This document shows, piece after piece, positions 17,833 through 28,830 of a stretch of DNA of 64,000 nucleotides. The notes beneath the pieces are model-generated. The model searched no databases, was not told the DNA's origin, and worked only from the letters and a program-made list of their open reading frames with translations. The position numbers and the translations under genes were made by a program. How positions within the stretch are numbered: position 1 is the stretch's first letter; the number at the start of each line of letters is the position of its first letter. The DNA is from Rickettsia endosymbiont of Lasioglossum villosulum (GTDB lineage Bacteria; Pseudomonadota; Alphaproteobacteria; Rickettsiales; Rickettsiaceae): contig NZ_OZ032152.1 of the NCBI RefSeq assembly GCF_964026455.1, positions 806,001 through 870,000 of the forward strand, in the 5' to 3' direction.

Positions 17833-18948
17833 ATGCTTAAAATAATAATGCGGAATTTGGTATTAACGATATTAGTAGTACTACTTGTAATATTATTAAT
17901 TTGGTTAGTGATACATCGGAACAAAAAAAATAACTTAAGCAATATCGCAGCACCGGTTGAAGTAACAAAAGTTATTAGAAAAGATGCACCATATATTATA
18001 GAGCTTGCGGGTAATGCCGAAACTTATCAAACTGCAGATATTAAGTCACAAGTTACTGGACAAATATTAAGTGTAAATTTTGATGATGGGCAGGAAGTAA
18101 AAGCAGATGATTTATTATATGAAATTGATCCTCGTCCATTTCAAAATCAATTACAACAAGCAGAAGCAAGTTTATTAAGTGATACATATAACCTTGAAAA
18201 TGCTATTAAAGAAGAAGCACGATATAGAAATTTATATAAAGAAAATGCTGTTTCTGAAGAGCAATATTTACAGATGCTTACTAATATGAACGTGCTTAAA
18301 GCTGCTGTTGAACGTGATAAGGCTGTTATTGCTGATGCAAATTTACAAATTGAATATTCAAAAATAGTAGCACCTTTTGACGGCAAACTTAGCGAAAGTA
18401 ATGTAGATATAGGAAATCTAGCACAAGCAGGCTTAACTACTTTAGTAACTATTAACACTATCTCGCCTATTTATGTTAGTTTTCCTGTACCGGAAGAGCA
18501 TTTAAATAAAATCAATAAATCTCAAAAAAATTCTGATTTATCATTAATAGTTAAAACTTCAAATGGTCAAGAAGTCACAGATGGAGAGATTGTATTCATT
18601 GACAATACAATTGACTCTAATAGCGGTACTATCAAACTTAAAGCAACCCTACCCAATAAAGATGAAATATTATGCCCTGGTCAATTTGTCCGTGTTTCCT
18701 TAAGTGTCTATACGGAAAAAGATGCTTTGGTAGTTCCATCTAAAGCAATACAAACCAATGATCAAGGACCGTATGTATTTATTGTTGATAAAAATAATAA
18801 AGCAGTAATTAAAAATGTAGAAATAGCTTTTTCTAATGATGATTTTGTTGTTATTAAAAGTGGTGTAGAAGAGGGAGAGATAGTAGTCACCAATGGACAG
18901 TTAAGATTAAATAACAATACGGAAGTCGTAATTAAAGAAAGCGATTAG
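17833..18948 (+). CDS. RND efflux periplasmic adaptor (membrane fusion protein, AcrA/MdtA family)
   Basis: 371 residues. One N-terminal membrane anchor (about residues 6-26, VLTILVVLLVILLIWLVIH), then the biotinyl-lipoyl half (AGNAETYQTADIKSQVTGQI), the helical hairpin (QLQQAEASLL...), the second lipoyl half (IVAPFDGKLSESNVDIGNLAQAG), beta-barrel and membrane-proximal domains. It links an inner-membrane RND pump to an outer-membrane channel. Complete. The pump gene that should be its partner (19083-22243) is broken. Confidence 0.93.
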   Translation: MLKIIMRNLVLTILVVLLVILLIWLVIHRNKKNNLSNIAAPVEVTKVIRKDAPYIIELAGNAETYQTADIKSQVTGQILSVNFDDGQEVKADDLLYEIDPRPFQNQLQQAEASLLSDTYNLENAIKEEARYRNLYKENAVSEEQYLQMLTNMNVLKAAVERDKAVIADANLQIEYSKIVAPFDGKLSESNVDIGNLAQAGLTTLVTINTISPIYVSFPVPEEHLNKINKSQKNSDLSLIVKTSNGQEVTDGEIVFIDNTIDSNSGTIKLKATLPNKDEILCPGQFVRVSLSVYTEKDALVVPSKAIQTNDQGPYVFIVDKNNKAVIKNVEIAFSNDDFVVIKSGVEEGEIVVTNGQLRLNNNTEVVIKESD

Positions 18949-18960
18949 GTGTTCCATTAT

Positions 18961-19050
18961 CGTCATTGCGAGGAGAAACTGCAAGTTTCGACGAAGCAAT
19001 ATCAGGATGCTTCATGAGATTGCCACGTCGCTTCGCTCCTCGCAATGACA
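18961..19050. repeat. Dispersed palindrome, 'cgtcattgcgag' family
   Basis: cgtcattgcgaggagaaact ... gctcctcgcaatgac, an imperfect inverted repeat with the shared internal words gacgaagcaat and gagattgccacg. Sits between the adaptor and the pump pseudogene. Confidence 0.85.
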
Positions 19051-19082
19051 CTCTAGTATAATTTTATAAAAAAGAGGAATAA

Positions 19083-22000
19083 TTGGGTATTTCAGAAATA
19101 TTTATAAAACGTCCGGTGCTTGCTACTTTATTCATGGCAACTATTTTGCTATTTGGAATATTTGGCTATAGATTACTGCCAGTAAGCATACTACCTGATA
19201 TTGATTTCCCGACAATTCAAGTATCGGTAAGCTTGCCCGGTGCTGACCCAACTACCATGGCTTCATCCGTAGCCTTGCCGATTGAAAAGCAGTTCTCGAC
19301 AATATCCAATATTGATTCAATGAGTTCGGTTAATAGTGCCGGTAGTACTCAAATTACTTTGCAGTTTGATTTAAGTAGGGATATAGATGCCGCAGCACAG
19401 GACGTACAAGCTGCTATATCATCTGCTGCTAAACAATTACCGAATGACTTACCAACTCCCCCATCATATCGCAAAGTAAATCCGGCTGATGCCCCAATAT
19501 TCTACATATCTCTAACGTCAGATACTCTACCCTTATATACTGTCGATTATTACGCTGAAACTATTATGGCTGAACGTTTATCGATGTTACCGGGCGTTGC
19601 ACAAGTACAAGTATATGGCTCACAGCAATATGCGGTACGTGTGCAGGTTGATCCTGTTAAAATGGCAGCAAATAATATAGGGCTTGATCAGGTATCTAAT
19701 ATAATCAGTAGCAGTAACGCTAATTTACCAACTGGAGCTTTATACGGCAAGGATATTTACTCAAGCATTCAAGCTCCCGGGCAGCTACAAAATGCTAAAG
19801 AATATAATGATTTAATACTAACTTATCGTAATGGCAGCCCGCTTTTTCTTAAAAATATTGGGAAAGCTATCGATAGCGTTGCTAATAACAAAATAGCAAC
19901 ATGGTATAGAGATAAGCCGGGGATAATTCTTGCTATTCAAAAACAACCCGATACTAATACTATTGAGATAGTAGATGGCATAAAAGAAGTATTGCCTTTA
20001 CTTCGTAGACAAATCCCTGAAGGAGTTAATATAAATATCATGTTTGATAGATCAATTTCTATCAGAGAATCGGTAAATGATGCTAATTTTACGATGATCT
20101 TAGCTTTAATATTAGTGGTACTTGCAATATTTCTTTTCTTACATAATTTTAGATCGGTGATTATCCCAACTATCGCCCTACCCTTCTATAGTTGGCACTT
20201 TTGCTTTTATGTATCTCTTCGGATTTAGTATAGATAATATGTCTTTGATGGCTCTAACACTTGCGATGGGGTTTGTGGTAGACGATGCAATAGTAGTGCT
20301 TGAGAATATCACAATGCATATAGAGGCAGGTGAAAATAAGATTCAAGCTTGTATTAATGGAACTAAGGAAATTGGATTTACTATTGTTTCAATGACTTTG
20401 TCATTAACTGCGGTACTCATTCCAATATTATTTATGAGCGGTATTTTAGGGAAATTACTGCACGAACTCGCTGTTGTAATTACCACTGCTATCCTGCTTT
20501 CAGGGGTTATTTCAATCACTGTTACCCCAATGTTATGTAATGTGTTTTTGAAAGATGAGGAAAAAAAACGTCATTGCGAGGAGCAAAGCGACAAAGCAAT
20601 CTCAGGACAAAAAAACAAGATTGCCACGCAGCCTATGGCTGCTCGCAATGACAAAATTCCCCTTACTGAAAAAGCTTTTGAATATATCAAACAAAAATAT
20701 AGTAATAGCCTTGAGATAGTAGCTGAGTATTCTAAAACTACTATGTTTGTATTTTTGCTAGTGATTATTGCAACAGCCTATCTTTTTGGATTAGTGCGTA
20801 AAGGCTTTATGCCTGATTCCAATACTGGACAAATCTTAATATTTACTGAAGCTGCTCAAACTATTTCCTTTGATGCAATGGTGAAAGAACAACAACAAGT
20901 AAGTGACGTATTACTTAAAAACCCTAATATAGAGTCGTTTTTTTCGGCAGTTGGTGTATCAGGCAGAAATTCATCAGTTAATCAAGGTACAATTTTTATC
21001 AGCCTAAAACCACGTAACCAACGAGTAGGTGCAGACGAGGTAATTGACCAGTTACGCTCAAAACTAAATCATTTAGTTGGCTTAAAGGTATATATCCAAA
21101 ATGTGCCAACTATTACTATTGGCGGGCAGGCAACAAAAAGTCAGTATCAATATACTCTGCAAGGACTCGATCAGGATGAGTTATTTGGTTTTTCCCCAAA
21201 ATTACAGGCAAAACTTGCAGCTACGCCTGGATTTTTAGACGTAACTTCGGATTTACAAATGTCACAGCCGCAAACTTTAGTACAGATTGATAGGTATAAA
21301 GCAGCAAAGCTAGGTATATCGGTTGAGCAAATACAAAATGTTTTATATGCTGCTTATGGGGCTGAGCAGATTTCAACTTTATATACCCCTACTGCCCAAT
21401 ATGATATTATTTTAGAGTTAGATCCTAAATATTAAACTGATTCATCAATGTTATCCTTAGTTAATATTAATTCTGTAAATAACACTTTAGTCCCTCTAAC
21501 TACTCTTGCTAAAATTGTTAATAGTGTTGGTCCTTTAAGTATTTCACATTTTGGTCAATTACCTTCAGTGACAGTATCGTTTAATCTGCAAGATGGTTAT
21601 TCTATCAGTGATGCCGTTCCGAAAGTTAATGAGGCGATAAGAGAGCTGCAAATGCCAGCAACGATTACGGGAAGTTTTCAAGGAACAGCACAAGCGTTTC
21701 AGTCCTCTTTCTCTGACCTTGGACTATTACTAGGTCTTGCTGTTATAGTTATCTATATCATTCTCGGCATGCTTTATGAAAGTTTCGTGCATCCGGTAAC
21801 GATTCTTTCAGGGCTGCCAACTGCCGTGTTTGGTGCATTACTTACCTTGCTAATATTTAATTGATATGTACGGCTTTGTCGGGCTTATTATGTTAATCGG
21901 TATCGTTAAGAAAAATGCTATTATGATTATCGACTTTGCCTTAGAGCTTGAACGTACTAGCAATAAAAGTTCCAAAGATGCGATTTTAGAGGCTTGCACT

Positions 22001-22243
22001 ATAAGATTTAGACCTATAATGATGACAACCTTAGCGGCATTAATGGGTGCTATGCCGATAGCTCTTGGGATTGGTAGCACAGGAGCAGAAAGAAGATCAC
22101 TAGGACTTGCAGTAGTTGGCGGGCTTCTTACTTCACAATTACTAACTCTCTACATCACTCCTATTATCTTCCTATATCTAGAAGCAGCTAAAAGAAAACT
22201 CCAATCCATGTCATCCCGTGATTTATTCACGGGTTCCAGTTAA
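19083..22243 (+). pseudogene. RND efflux pump (AcrB/MdtB-like), broken by two frameshifts and one stop
   Basis: Begins with TTG at 19083 (GISEIFIKRPVLATLF, the RND N-terminus). Four fragments together cover a whole pump of about 1000 residues. First break near 20190: ALP is followed in another frame by SIVGTFAFMYLFGF, as if two bases were lost. Second: an in-frame TAA at 21433-21435 (DPKY-stop-TDSS), probably a CAA mutated. Third near 21863: IFN is followed in another frame by [13 protein letters not shown]. Between the first two breaks a palindromic element at 20569-20652 is read in frame as RHCEEQSDKAISGQ...AARND. Motif D (VVDDAIVVLENI) is preserved. The C-terminus runs into the repeat at 22210. 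This is an inner-membrane proton-driven drug pump that can no longer be made as one chain. Confidence 0.92.
20569..20652. repeat. Dispersed palindrome, 'cgtcattgcgag' family, in frame inside the RND pump pseudogene
   Basis: cgtcattgcgaggagcaaag ... gctgctcgcaatgac, translated as part of the pump fragment in the cytoplasmic loop region after the first membrane domain. Homologous to the insert in pheT. Confidence 0.85.
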
Positions 22244-22306
22244 AAATACTAATAAAATTAGTATTTTTTATTATTTTCTGGATCTAATTCCCAAGCTACA
22301 GTATGA
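22210..22306. repeat. Dispersed palindromic element, 'gtcatcccg' family
   Basis: Same sequence family as 6839-6935, including actaataaaattagtatttt and ttattttctggatct. Follows and overlaps the 3' end of the pump pseudogene. A second partial arm (tttcgatccacac, cgcaggaatgacat) follows to about 22360. Confidence 0.75.
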
Positions 22307-22383
22307 CTACCTTAGGATGCTTTTCGATCCACACAACAATGCTTACGCAGGAATGACATTATGTAAAAATGTATTTCTTTTAA

Positions 22384-23394
<1,011 letters not shown>

Positions 23395-23660
23395 TCTAAT
23401 TCTTAATTTAAACAATTAGTTAAATATTTTTAATATTTGTTATGGAAAAAATATAAAAAAATTAAATTTTAGCTGCTTTTCGCCTATATTTCTGAATATT
23501 TCATTACTTTTAAGAAAAATGTTTTTTTATTGAATAATATAAATACAACATATATAATAAATATTAAAATTAGTATAATATTAATTATTGATAGTTTTAT
23601 ATAAATGATATTACTTTCTTATATGAATTAAATATTTAACTAATAGGTGAAGAGGCTAAA

Positions 23661-24674
23661 ATGTCTACAGAAAATTTAAATAAAGTATTAAAGGATATAC
23701 AAAACGAAATTTTGAACTCCGGCACTACACAAGATAAATTGACGACAATAGAAACATTACAAAAATCTATTCATCAGAAAGAATTAAAAAATGAGAAATT
23801 AACACAAGAAGAAATAGATAATATTTATAAAACTTTAAATATATTTGAAGAAGTCAAAGAACATAATAGAAAAGAAAATATACGCAACCCTCGTATATTA
23901 AATAAAAATTATTATAAATTAACTGATCCACGTGATGAGGAAAGAACATATCCCTCAAACCATAAAAATTTGAGTTCAGATATAGTATTTGATAACGAGT
24001 TAGAATGGGACGATAGTGGAATGCCTGCTGCTTTTCAAAAATCTTACGGTTCAGGAAATGTTTTAGACCGATTAAAAACGGCTGTAGATGATTACATATT
24101 TGAATTAAAGCAGACAGGTGCGGTACAAGATAAGGTAAAATTATTTGAAGAAAAGGCTAATGCTATACAATCTTCTAAAGATAAGCGTAATATACCTACA
24201 GCTTCTACTAGCGTAAAAGATAGAATACAAAATTTTGAAGGAAATAATCCTAGCAAAATAAAAAAATATTGGACGGAAGGACGCAGAGAGTTTGTAGAAA
24301 AACATGCTCAGCATACACAATCTAAAGACCCTCAAACCGAACGTAATCAGCGTAAAAATGCAGTATCGGCACCATCCAATGAACATGATAATTATGCTGC
24401 AAGCAGGCAAGAAACTCATAAGCAATTAATAAATAAATTTGAAAATTTAGCTAAAACTAAAGAGATTGATTCTAAAGAACAAAGTAAGCGTATCTCATCT
24501 AACAATTCTCAAAAACTTCAACAAGGTAACACCAAAAATTTAAAAGAGAAATTTGAAAAACTAGCTAACGAAGCAAAACTAATTGGAACGCAAGCACAAC
24601 AGAAATCTAAACTAACAAATAAATCTAATGAAAAACCTAAGGTAAAACCTGCAAACCATACTAGAGGTATTTAA
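23661..24674 (+). CDS. Hypothetical helical protein with repeated KFE-type motifs
   Basis: 337 residues, not recognised. Hydrophilic, lysine/glutamate/asparagine-rich, no signal peptide or membrane segment. After a helical N-terminus (1-60) there is an acidic stretch (LEWDDSGMPAAFQKSYG near 112-129) and then a short motif repeated in the C-terminal half: KLFEEKANAI, RIQNFEGN, LINKFENLAKT, LKEKFEKLANEAK. This recurring hydrophobic-basic pattern suggests a repeated binding helix in a disordered chain, as in some secreted effectors. It ends basic (KVKPANHTRGI). A ribosome site gaagagg precedes the ATG. Confidence 0.75.
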   Translation: MSTENLNKVLKDIQNEILNSGTTQDKLTTIETLQKSIHQKELKNEKLTQEEIDNIYKTLNIFEEVKEHNRKENIRNPRILNKNYYKLTDPRDEERTYPSNHKNLSSDIVFDNELEWDDSGMPAAFQKSYGSGNVLDRLKTAVDDYIFELKQTGAVQDKVKLFEEKANAIQSSKDKRNIPTASTSVKDRIQNFEGNNPSKIKKYWTEGRREFVEKHAQHTQSKDPQTERNQRKNAVSAPSNEHDNYAASRQETHKQLINKFENLAKTKEIDSKEQSKRISSNNSQKLQQGNTKNLKEKFEKLANEAKLIGTQAQQKSKLTNKSNEKPKVKPANHTRGI

Positions 24675-24722
24675 AAGAATGAAAAACCTGTAGATGGTAT
24701 AATTTAATATAGAAATAAAATC

Positions 24723-25127
24723 ATGAGAAAAATAATCATTTTATATTTAATATTTTTTAATTATTTAACTTATGCATCTGATTCTAAAATTGATTGTGAT
24801 AATGCATATACACAATTTGATATGAATTATTGTGCTAACGAAGATTTTAAAAAAGCTGATAAAGAATTAAATCAACTTTATCGAGAAATATTAAAATACA
24901 CTTCAGAAGAAGAAACTAATTTATTAAAAAAATCCCAAAATTTATGGATTAAATTGCGTGATGCCGATTGTGAATTCGGAAGCTTTCAGGTCCGCGAGGG
25001 TACTGTATTTCCAATGATATTAAGTATGTGTTTAGCAGGTAAAACCAAAGTCCGCATTGAAGAACTTAAAAATATACTAGAATGCTCGGAAGGTGATCTT
25101 AGTTGTCGGGTACTGCGAAATAGATAA
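24723..25127 (+). CDS. LprI-family lysozyme-inhibitor-like secreted protein (DUF1311)
   Basis: 134 residues. A signal peptide (IIILYLIFFNYLTYA) is followed by KIDCDNAYTQFDMNYCANEDFKKADKEL and LWIKLRDADCEFGS, the four-cysteine helical LprI pattern (C-x(n)-Q..MN.C, then W...RDa.C). Two more Cys near the C-terminus (CSEGDLSC) are extra. In other bacteria LprI-type proteins inhibit host lysozyme; the role here is inferred. Single gene after the KFE-repeat protein, on the same strand, 48 bases apart. Confidence 0.85.
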   Translation: MRKIIILYLIFFNYLTYASDSKIDCDNAYTQFDMNYCANEDFKKADKELNQLYREILKYTSEEETNLLKKSQNLWIKLRDADCEFGSFQVREGTVFPMILSMCLAGKTKVRIEELKNILECSEGDLSCRVLRNR

Positions 25128-25131
25128 AGTT

Positions 25132-25154
25132 ATGCCGTGACTTAATCACGGCAT
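25132..25154. terminator. Short perfect hairpin between convergent genes
   Basis: atgccgtga and tcacggcat form a 9-bp stem with loop cttaa. It lies between the LprI-like gene and the convergent small broken gene. There is no long T run, so it may be a weak bidirectional terminator or the remnant of a 'gccgtg' palindromic element. Confidence 0.4.
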
Positions 25155-25167
25155 TTAGTACACCTAA

Positions 25168-25445
25168 TTATTTACTACCCCAGAAATAACTACATACATA
25201 ATCACAAACAGATCCTATAATGTTATAAGCTGTTGTGAAAATATCATTGCTATGTGTGCTAGGATAAAAATCTTCAACAATAACTTCTTGATCTGAGAAT
25301 ATATCATTAAAGTTATCTATTGATTTTAATAATGTAAACATTGCTTTAGTACCACCAGACATATCTGATACTGTATCACCTATGAAAGCTAATATATCTT
25401 CGTTACTATCATTTAAATTTATTACTACTCTTTAGTATCACTCAT
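25168..25445 (-). pseudogene. Small hypothetical gene with a frameshift near its start
   Basis: The open part (25168-25362, 64 codons) reads SGGTKAMFTLLKSIDNF ... VCSYFWGSK. Reading upstream, the same frame continues VVINLNDSNEDILAFIGD with no start codon, while an ATG at 25443-25445 begins MSDTKE and hits TAG at once. Losing or gaining one base at GAGTAG joins the two into a protein of about 91 residues. Not recognised; no close similarity seen to its neighbours. Confidence 0.45.
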
Positions 25446-25569
25446 AAAAAACTATTTATTTTATTAAAAATTTAATTATTTAATAAGCGTCATATAGATT
25501 TTTGACATTAAAGTCAAAGCTAGAATATTAATAAATTAGCATTTAGTTAATTATTTAGCAAAAACATTG

Positions 25570-25598
25570 TTGACATCATTAGTTAATATGCTTATAAT
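25570..25598 (+). promoter_or_regulatory. Consensus sigma70 promoter of the lipase-like gene
   Basis: TTGACA at 25570-25575 and TATAAT at 25593-25598 are both perfect consensus boxes separated by 17 bases, about 27 bases before the ATG at 25625. Even in AT-rich DNA a perfect pair with ideal spacing is unlikely by chance. Confidence 0.85.
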
Positions 25599-25624
25599 AC
25601 AGATTATTTAATTTGAGACAAAAT

Positions 25625-26767
25625 ATGAGCGATAATTTAAAATCTTCAAACTTAATTAAGGATTCAGAATCTCTTACAGGTAGTTTTCATATAGTAGATT
25701 TGTCTGCGGATGCTCTTGCACATAAAGGTGTAAGTTTAGCTCGTACACTTGGAACAGAGGAGTATAAAGATACAGAAAAAAACCTCACAAATTCAGGTTG
25801 GGAGGTATTAGCTACTTCTGTTGATGATAAAAATACTAACCAATATGGATACAAAGCAGTAGCTTTTATTAATCGTAATACCAAAGAAATTCATATTTCT
25901 AGTTCCGGTACTATAATTACAGAAAAATATGATTTAATCGACGATGCACGTATTACTTTTGGTCGTCTTCCTAATAAAATGTTACCAGTTAAGGCATTTG
26001 TTACTAAAATTTTAGAGCAAGCTGGTGGACAAGAAGATGTAATAGACTACAAATTTAGTACTAGTGGTCACTCTCTTGGAGCAATAGTTTCAGATTTAAC
26101 TGGAATAGAAATTCACTCTAGAGGATTAAAATTTGAAAAATCTGTTACTTTTGATAATCCTGGTTCAAAAAAAGTAGTAGAAAACGCCATAAAAAATAAA
26201 GATTTTTCAGGGGAAGTAGTAACTTCGATAGAAGAGCTAGCAAAACATTGCGAAGTTTATAATGTCAAGCATAATTTTATTAACACTGCTAATCCTCAGT
26301 TAGCAACTAAAATAAATATTGTAGCCCTTCCTAAACTTGCTACTACAATAGAGCAGTCAGCTAAATCAGCTGGCATATTGGGATGGACAGATTATCTTAC
26401 AACTAAAGTTGGTGAAGTAGCTAATACATGTGCAGATTACTTAGGAATCAACAAAGTAGTACATGCTATTAGTAATCATAGGTTAGTAAATTTTGCTGAT
26501 GCAACTAGCAATCAAAATACTTTTGAAGTAATAGATTGGAAAAAGGTAAATGGTCAAGTAATGCTAAAACCAGATCCTAAACTAGATAAAATTAAAAGCA
26601 CAGGTAATGATTATGTAGTTATTAAGCATGAAAAAGTTATCTTAGATCCGCTTACTGAGTCTTTTACATTACTAACTGAACAAGGATATAGCTATAAGGA
26701 TTTAGCCAACTATCATATTCAGCAAGAAGAAGCTAACTTAATAGGTCAGGTTATTGCAGTTTGCTAA
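25625..26767 (+). CDS. Lipase-like alpha/beta hydrolase (class 3-type)
   Basis: ATG at 25625 is preferred to TTG at 25613 because it begins MSDNLKSSNL and leaves a normal leader after the promoter. About 380 residues. The nucleophile elbow STSGHSLGAIVSDL (GHSLG near residue 152 of the longer frame) is followed 25 residues later by SVTFDNPGSKKVV, as in class 3 lipases. Upstream, YKAVAFINRNTKEIHISSSG gives the first beta strands. The same blocks occur in residues about 120-330 of the STAND protein at 35115-39035 ([40 protein letters not shown]), so the two are paralogs. No signal peptide; if secreted, by a leaderless route. Enzyme activity is inferred. Confidence 0.75.
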   Translation: MSDNLKSSNLIKDSESLTGSFHIVDLSADALAHKGVSLARTLGTEEYKDTEKNLTNSGWEVLATSVDDKNTNQYGYKAVAFINRNTKEIHISSSGTIITEKYDLIDDARITFGRLPNKMLPVKAFVTKILEQAGGQEDVIDYKFSTSGHSLGAIVSDLTGIEIHSRGLKFEKSVTFDNPGSKKVVENAIKNKDFSGEVVTSIEELAKHCEVYNVKHNFINTANPQLATKINIVALPKLATTIEQSAKSAGILGWTDYLTTKVGEVANTCADYLGINKVVHAISNHRLVNFADATSNQNTFEVIDWKKVNGQVMLKPDPKLDKIKSTGNDYVVIKHEKVILDPLTESFTLLTEQGYSYKDLANYHIQQEEANLIGQVIAVC

Positions 26768-26790
26768 TTAAACTTTTGACTTTTGTCTCA

Positions 26791-26883
26791 CGTCATTGCG
26801 AGAAGGTTATGCAATAACCGACGAAGCAATCTCAGGAGTTATAGACTTACTTCATGAGATTGCAGCAAAGCTTTGCTCGCAGT
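26791..26883. repeat. Dispersed palindrome, 'cgtcattgcgag' family (right end truncated)
   Basis: cgtcattgcgagaaggttat ... aaagctttgctcgca; the usual closing atgac is missing, so the right arm is eroded. Confidence 0.8.
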
Positions 26884-26903
26884 AGATCGAAAAACACCCT
26901 CGG

Positions 26904-27047
26904 TGTCATCCCGTGGCGGCATTGTTGCGTGAATCAGTTTTCCAGTTGTCATCCCGCGACTTGATCGCGGGATCCAGTTAAAAATACTAATAAAATTAGT
27001 ATTTTTTATTATTTTTTAGATGCCGTGGTCAAGCCACGGCATGACAT
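26904..27047. repeat. Compound palindromic element, 'gtcatcccg' family
   Basis: gtcatcccgtggcggcattg begins an arm, and gtcatcccgcgacttgatcg starts a second one 40 bases later, followed by the common actaataaaattagt core and closing gccacggcatgacat. At least two insertions appear stacked. A further half copy (aaatcacgggatgacagg ... cgcaggcatgacat) lies at about 27150-27196. This repeat cluster fills the 445-base gap between the lipase-like gene and cysQ. Confidence 0.75.
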
Positions 27048-27212
27048 CGATTTTATAAAATTTAGCCTGCCCCTAATATGTAAAGAGCGTTCAGGTAATT
27101 CGGTTTTCATTTAAATATTTGTATTTTTATTGTTTTTCTGGCTCTAGTTCATAAATCACGGGATGACAGGGGAAAATGATCCACGCAGGCATGACATAAA
27201 GATATGCTTTTT

Positions 27213-27980
27213 CTAAGCCTTACCAGGAACAACATTCTCCAGCCAATATTTGCTGCATGCAAGAAAATTAGGATTAGCAAAGTTTTCTTTACCATAGGTA
27301 ATTTCTTTGCCATCTAGATCTAGAATATTACCACCACCAGCTTTAATTAAAGCATGACCTGCTGCTATATCCCATTCCATAGTTTGACCGAATTTAGGAC
27401 AAATATCCACACTACCCTCAGCAATTAAACATAATTTAATTGAGCTACCTATTGCGTCTATTTTATTAAAGGAATATTTACTTAAGAATTCTTTAGTTGC
27501 TTTATTTGAATGATAAAAACCTATGACAGCGTTTAGTTCTTTTTGTTTATGAATGATAGGAATTTCTTTGGAATGTTGTTCGATTTTTAACTGATTTTTT
27601 TCATCAGTATAATATAATTTATCTGTCTCAGGTTGATATATCAAGCCAATAGTCGGTACACCATTTTTAATTAGACCTATATTTATAGTATAGGTGCTTT
27701 TGCCGTTTACATAACTTCGTGTTCCATCAATTGGATCAATTAACCAAAAAGTGTTACTGTTAAGTATTGGCAGTGGCTGTTCTTCACACACTATATTTAT
27801 TTCTGGAGTTAAGTCTTGCAGATTTTGATAGATTATTTTACTGATTTCTTTATCTGCATTGGTAACTACCGAGCCATCTGACTTAGTATCAATTAATATT
27901 CCTGATTTTTTTATATCTAAAGCAATTTTACCGGTATCGATAATCAAATCTTTTAAAGTATTTATTAAATTATTATTCAT
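27213..27980 (-). CDS. cysQ: 3'(2'),5'-bisphosphate nucleotidase / inositol-monophosphatase family (CysQ-like)
   Basis: 255 residues. The metal-binding motifs of the IMPase superfamily are present: VTNADKEI near 34, CEEQ near 61, DPIDGTRSYVNG near 82-93 and WDIAAGHALIKAGGG near 200-214. 'DGT + F/Y' and the short length point to CysQ, which removes 3'-phosphoadenosine 5'-phosphate. Ends one base before the start side of the next minus-strand gene, suggesting co-transcription with the two DUF2608 genes. Intact. Confidence 0.85.
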   Translation of the reverse strand: MNNNLINTLKDLIIDTGKIALDIKKSGILIDTKSDGSVVTNADKEISKIIYQNLQDLTPEINIVCEEQPLPILNSNTFWLIDPIDGTRSYVNGKSTYTINIGLIKNGVPTIGLIYQPETDKLYYTDEKNQLKIEQHSKEIPIIHKQKELNAVIGFYHSNKATKEFLSKYSFNKIDAIGSSIKLCLIAEGSVDICPKFGQTMEWDIAAGHALIKAGGGNILDLDGKEITYGKENFANPNFLACSKYWLENVVPGKA

Positions 27981-27981
27981 A

Positions 27982-28830
27982 CTATTTATTTAACATTTTT
28001 GCAGCTACATCATCCTCCAACCACTGTCCTGTATTTAGAAGAGTTGATTGCTGCAATTTGGCGACTTCTAGATCAGGTGATCCTTGTAATTGTTGCCATC
28101 CCAAATATTCAATTCCATAATATTCTATATCAACATTTCTTAAATAAGAATCCATATCTTTTAAATCTTGTTTATTATTTGCAAATACTATGATTTTGCT
28201 AGGCTCTTTTGGTATAATTTTTAAAAATTCAATAAGTGATTTTACTTTATTAGTATTTCCGGTAAATATTATTCCTAAATAAAAAATAGGTGCGTTTGCA
28301 TCAGTTGGATCAAATCTAAATACATCTTTATCATTAACTTTACTAGTAAAATTAATACCTAATCCATAAAGTAAGGTATACAACCATCCTTCATAATTTT
28401 CAATCAAATTACATGGGGTAGTTATTTCTTGAAGCCCTAAAACTGTTGCACCTTGCTTTTTCATTTGATTAATAAAATCCACCCAACCTTTTTCTACAAG
28501 CATCATTTGGCGTTGTTGCATTAATTGTGCTATAGAATTATTTACTGATGAATCATTTACTGCAAGACTATATAAGTTTTTGGTAAAATTTACATAAGGA
28601 TTATCGTTATAGCGAAAAAATTTTGATTTGGGCGTTATAATAGTATTATCTATATTTATTAAAACAAGGCTATCTTGGTCTATTTTGGGTAACAAATCTT
28701 TCATTGTTACAGAATTTACAGAATAAGTAGGAATTATTTGACCATAGCTTGAAGTTGGTACAATTAAATAAAGTAATAAATGGAGTAAAATTTTATTTAC
28801 TTTGATCATAAGGGTTTTTACTTTTTGCAT
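27982..28830 (-). CDS. DUF2608 family protein, HAD-like, exported (second copy)
   Basis: 282 codons from 28830; ATG at 28809 (MIKVNKILLHLLLY) is an equally good start that gives a cleaner signal peptide ending near SYGQ. DUF2608 proteins are a HAD-like family seen in Rickettsia, Legionella and Chlamydiae. HAD motif I reads LVLINIDNTIITP, with Asn in place of the first (nucleophilic) Asp of DxDxT, so phosphatase activity is doubtful. The later IIVFANNKQDLKDMDSYL resembles the HAD motif III region. Overlaps the 3' end of the upstream paralog. Confidence 0.7.
   Translation of the reverse strand: MQKVKTLMIKVNKILLHLLLYLIVPTSSYGQIIPTYSVNSVTMKDLLPKIDQDSLVLINIDNTIITPKSKFFRYNDNPYVNFTKNLYSLAVNDSSVNNSIAQLMQQRQMMLVEKGWVDFINQMKKQGATVLGLQEITTPCNLIENYEGWLYTLLYGLGINFTSKVNDKDVFRFDPTDANAPIFYLGIIFTGNTNKVKSLIEFLKIIPKEPSKIIVFANNKQDLKDMDSYLRNVDIEYYGIEYLGWQQLQGSPDLEVAKLQQSTLLNTGQWLEDDVAAKMLNK

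Noticed and set aside
20209..21435. Treating the four RND fragments as separate small transporters
   Set aside because: They align end to end with one pump and are joined by simple frameshifts and a single stop.
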